A program made the position numbers and the translations under genes. From contig JAITGR010000101.1 of the NCBI GenBank assembly GCA_031280455.1, positions 1-5,686 on the forward strand: a DNA stretch of 5,686 nt. Direction: 5' to 3'. The notes under the pieces were generated by a model. It did no database searches. It worked only from the letters and a program-made list of their open reading frames with translations, and had not been told where the DNA came from. Below, piece by piece: positions 4,649 to 5,686 of this stretch. Numbering within the stretch: position 1 is the first letter of the stretch; each line of letters opens with the position of its first letter. Source of the DNA: Spirochaetaceae bacterium. Lineage in GTDB: Bacteria; Spirochaetota; Spirochaetia; Treponematales; Breznakiellaceae.

Positions 4649-5686
4649 TCACCAGCACCTGCCGGATTTTTCTTTTTGGCAGATGCCGGTTTCGCAGTTG
4701 TAGCAAATCTCGTTGGGCAGCGATTGGCCTTCAAAAAATTGCTTGATGTTGCTAAGCGTGGTGCCGGCTATCGCGCCCAGCGCTTCGACGGTGAGGAAGG
4801 CCTGGTGGCCTGTTATGAGCACGTTGGGAAAGGTCAAAAGCCGCGCGAGCGTGTCGTCTTTTATGACCGTTGCCGACCAGTCTTCAAAAAAGTACGCTTC
4901 CTCTTCCTCGTACACGTCCAGACACGCGCCGCCGATGCGGCCTTTTTTGAGCGCGTGTACCAGCGCCTTGGTGTCGATGAGCGCGCCGCGGCCAGTGTTG
5001 ATGATGACGACGCCGTGCTTCATGCGCGCAAGCCGCTCCTCGTTGATGAGGTGGTGCGTCTCCGGCGTCAGCGGTGCATGGAGGCTCAGTACGTCGCTCT
5101 GCGCGCACAATGCGTCCAGGTCAACGTACTCCGCGCCGCACGACGCTGCCCAGTCCGCGTCCGGGTATTTGTCGTAGGCGAGGATGTGCATACCGATGCC
5201 CTTAAAAATGCCGGCGGTAATTTTGCCGATTTTGCCGGTGCCGGCAATGCCGGCGTACTTTCCGCACAAATCGCGCCCGACAAGGCCGGACAGCGCGAAA
5301 TTCCCTTCGCGCACACGGTTGTACGCACGGTGAATCTGGCGCGTAACGGTTAAAAGCAGGGCGGCGGCGTGCTCGGCAACCGCGTGCGGCGAGTATGCCG
5401 GTACCCGCGCGACGTGTACTTTTTCCCACACCGCCTTTAGGTCAACGTTGTTGTAGCCGGCACAGCGCAGCGCGATAAGTTGAATGCCCAGTTCCCGCAG
5501 CACGGAAACGGCGGCGGCGTCAACGCGGTCGTTCACAAACGCGCACACCACGTCCGCGTGCGCGGCGAGTCCGGCGGACTCTGCGGAAAGCCGCGTTTCA
5601 AAATACTGAATGTGAAACCCGAATGATTCATTTGCTGTATCAAACGCTTCTCTGTCGTAGCGTTTTGCGTCAAAAAACGCGATGGT
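4649..5686 (-). CDS. ldhA: D-lactate dehydrogenase (D-2-hydroxyacid dehydrogenase family), start outside window
   Basis: This NAD-dependent enzyme reduces pyruvate to D-lactate in the cytoplasm. 345 residues are visible. The first visible codon, Thr of TIAFFDAKRYD, lines up with residue 2 of E. coli LdhA, so probably only the initiator Met is missing. Seen in order are NESFGF, VVCAFVND, ALRCAGYNNVDL, VPAYSPHAVAEHAA, the Rossmann motif GTGKIG (visible residues 149-154) and an Asp in AYDKYPD that favours NAD. The catalytic set is Arg233 (NTGRGALID), Glu260 (LDVYEEE) and His294 (TGHQAFL). Similarity to E. coli LdhA runs end to end and supports LdhA over glycerate or phosphoglycerate dehydrogenases. 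An oddity is the C-terminus. Where E. coli ends soon after PNE, this protein adds a tail with four cysteines (CYNCETGICQKEKSGRCW). A GTG at 5551 is an internal Val codon, not the start. The inverted-repeat element starts one base after the stop. Confidence 0.93.
   Translation of the reverse strand, partial: TIAFFDAKRYDREAFDTANESFGFHIQYFETRLSAESAGLAAHADVVCAFVNDRVDAAAVSVLRELGIQLIALRCAGYNNVDLKAVWEKVHVARVPAYSPHAVAEHAAALLLTVTRQIHRAYNRVREGNFALSGLVGRDLCGKYAGIAGTGKIGKITAGIFKGIGMHILAYDKYPDADWAASCGAEYVDLDALCAQSDVLSLHAPLTPETHHLINEERLARMKHGVVIINTGRGALIDTKALVHALKKGRIGGACLDVYEEEEAYFFEDWSATVIKDDTLARLLTFPNVLITGHQAFLTVEALGAIAGTTLSNIKQFFEGQSLPNEICYNCETGICQKEKSGRCW

Noticed and set aside
4676..5353. Long plus-strand open frame (225 codons) antisense to the dehydrogenase
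   Set aside because: The minus strand encodes a full-length LdhA with all catalytic residues; the opposite frame is its codon-bias shadow.

Overview
The window looks like a chromosomal segment of a spirochaete, most likely a Treponema-type genome of moderate to high GC. Three things point that way. There are three predicted lipoproteins with loose, spirochaete-style lipoboxes. One of them resembles an NHL/beta-propeller-like family that I associate from memory with Treponema and Leptospira (LIC_12708-type). There is also a MetQ protein related to the Tp32 methionine-binding protein of T. pallidum. No database search was possible, so the taxon is an inference.

Layout, left to right. Positions 1-119 hold the 5' end of an IS5-family insertion sequence on the minus strand: the first 24 codons of its transposase, its terminal inverted repeat, and a TTAG that fits the YTAR target duplicated by IS5-group elements. 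Next comes an isolated plus-strand metQ gene (213-1001) with its own strong promoter and Shine-Dalgarno sequence and no metN or metI alongside. A perfect 16-bp hairpin (1015-1050) separates it from a convergent minus-strand block and probably terminates transcription from one or both sides.

The minus-strand block, read in its own 5'->3' direction, runs as follows. First is a D-lactate dehydrogenase-type gene cut by the right edge of the window (4649-5686). An intergenic region of 186 bp follows, filled mostly by an inverted, heptamer-rich repeat element (4508-4647). Then come lipoprotein A (3743-4462), lipoprotein B (3081-3746) and trmB (2389-3081), joined by ATGA and TGATG stop/start overlaps and so very probably one translationally coupled operon. 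After an 85-bp gap with a small hairpin and a solitary copy of the IS terminal repeat comes the NHL-like lipoprotein (1050-2285).

Functionally this is mostly housekeeping and envelope content: methionine capture, fermentative lactate formation, tRNA m7G46 modification and three surface or periplasmic lipoproteins of unknown role. I see no defence system, CRISPR array, tRNA or rRNA. The least ordinary items are the heptamer inverted-repeat element abutting the dehydrogenase stop codon, the orphan IS end upstream of the NHL-like gene, the MetQ without a lipid-attachment cysteine, and the Cys-rich tail on the dehydrogenase.
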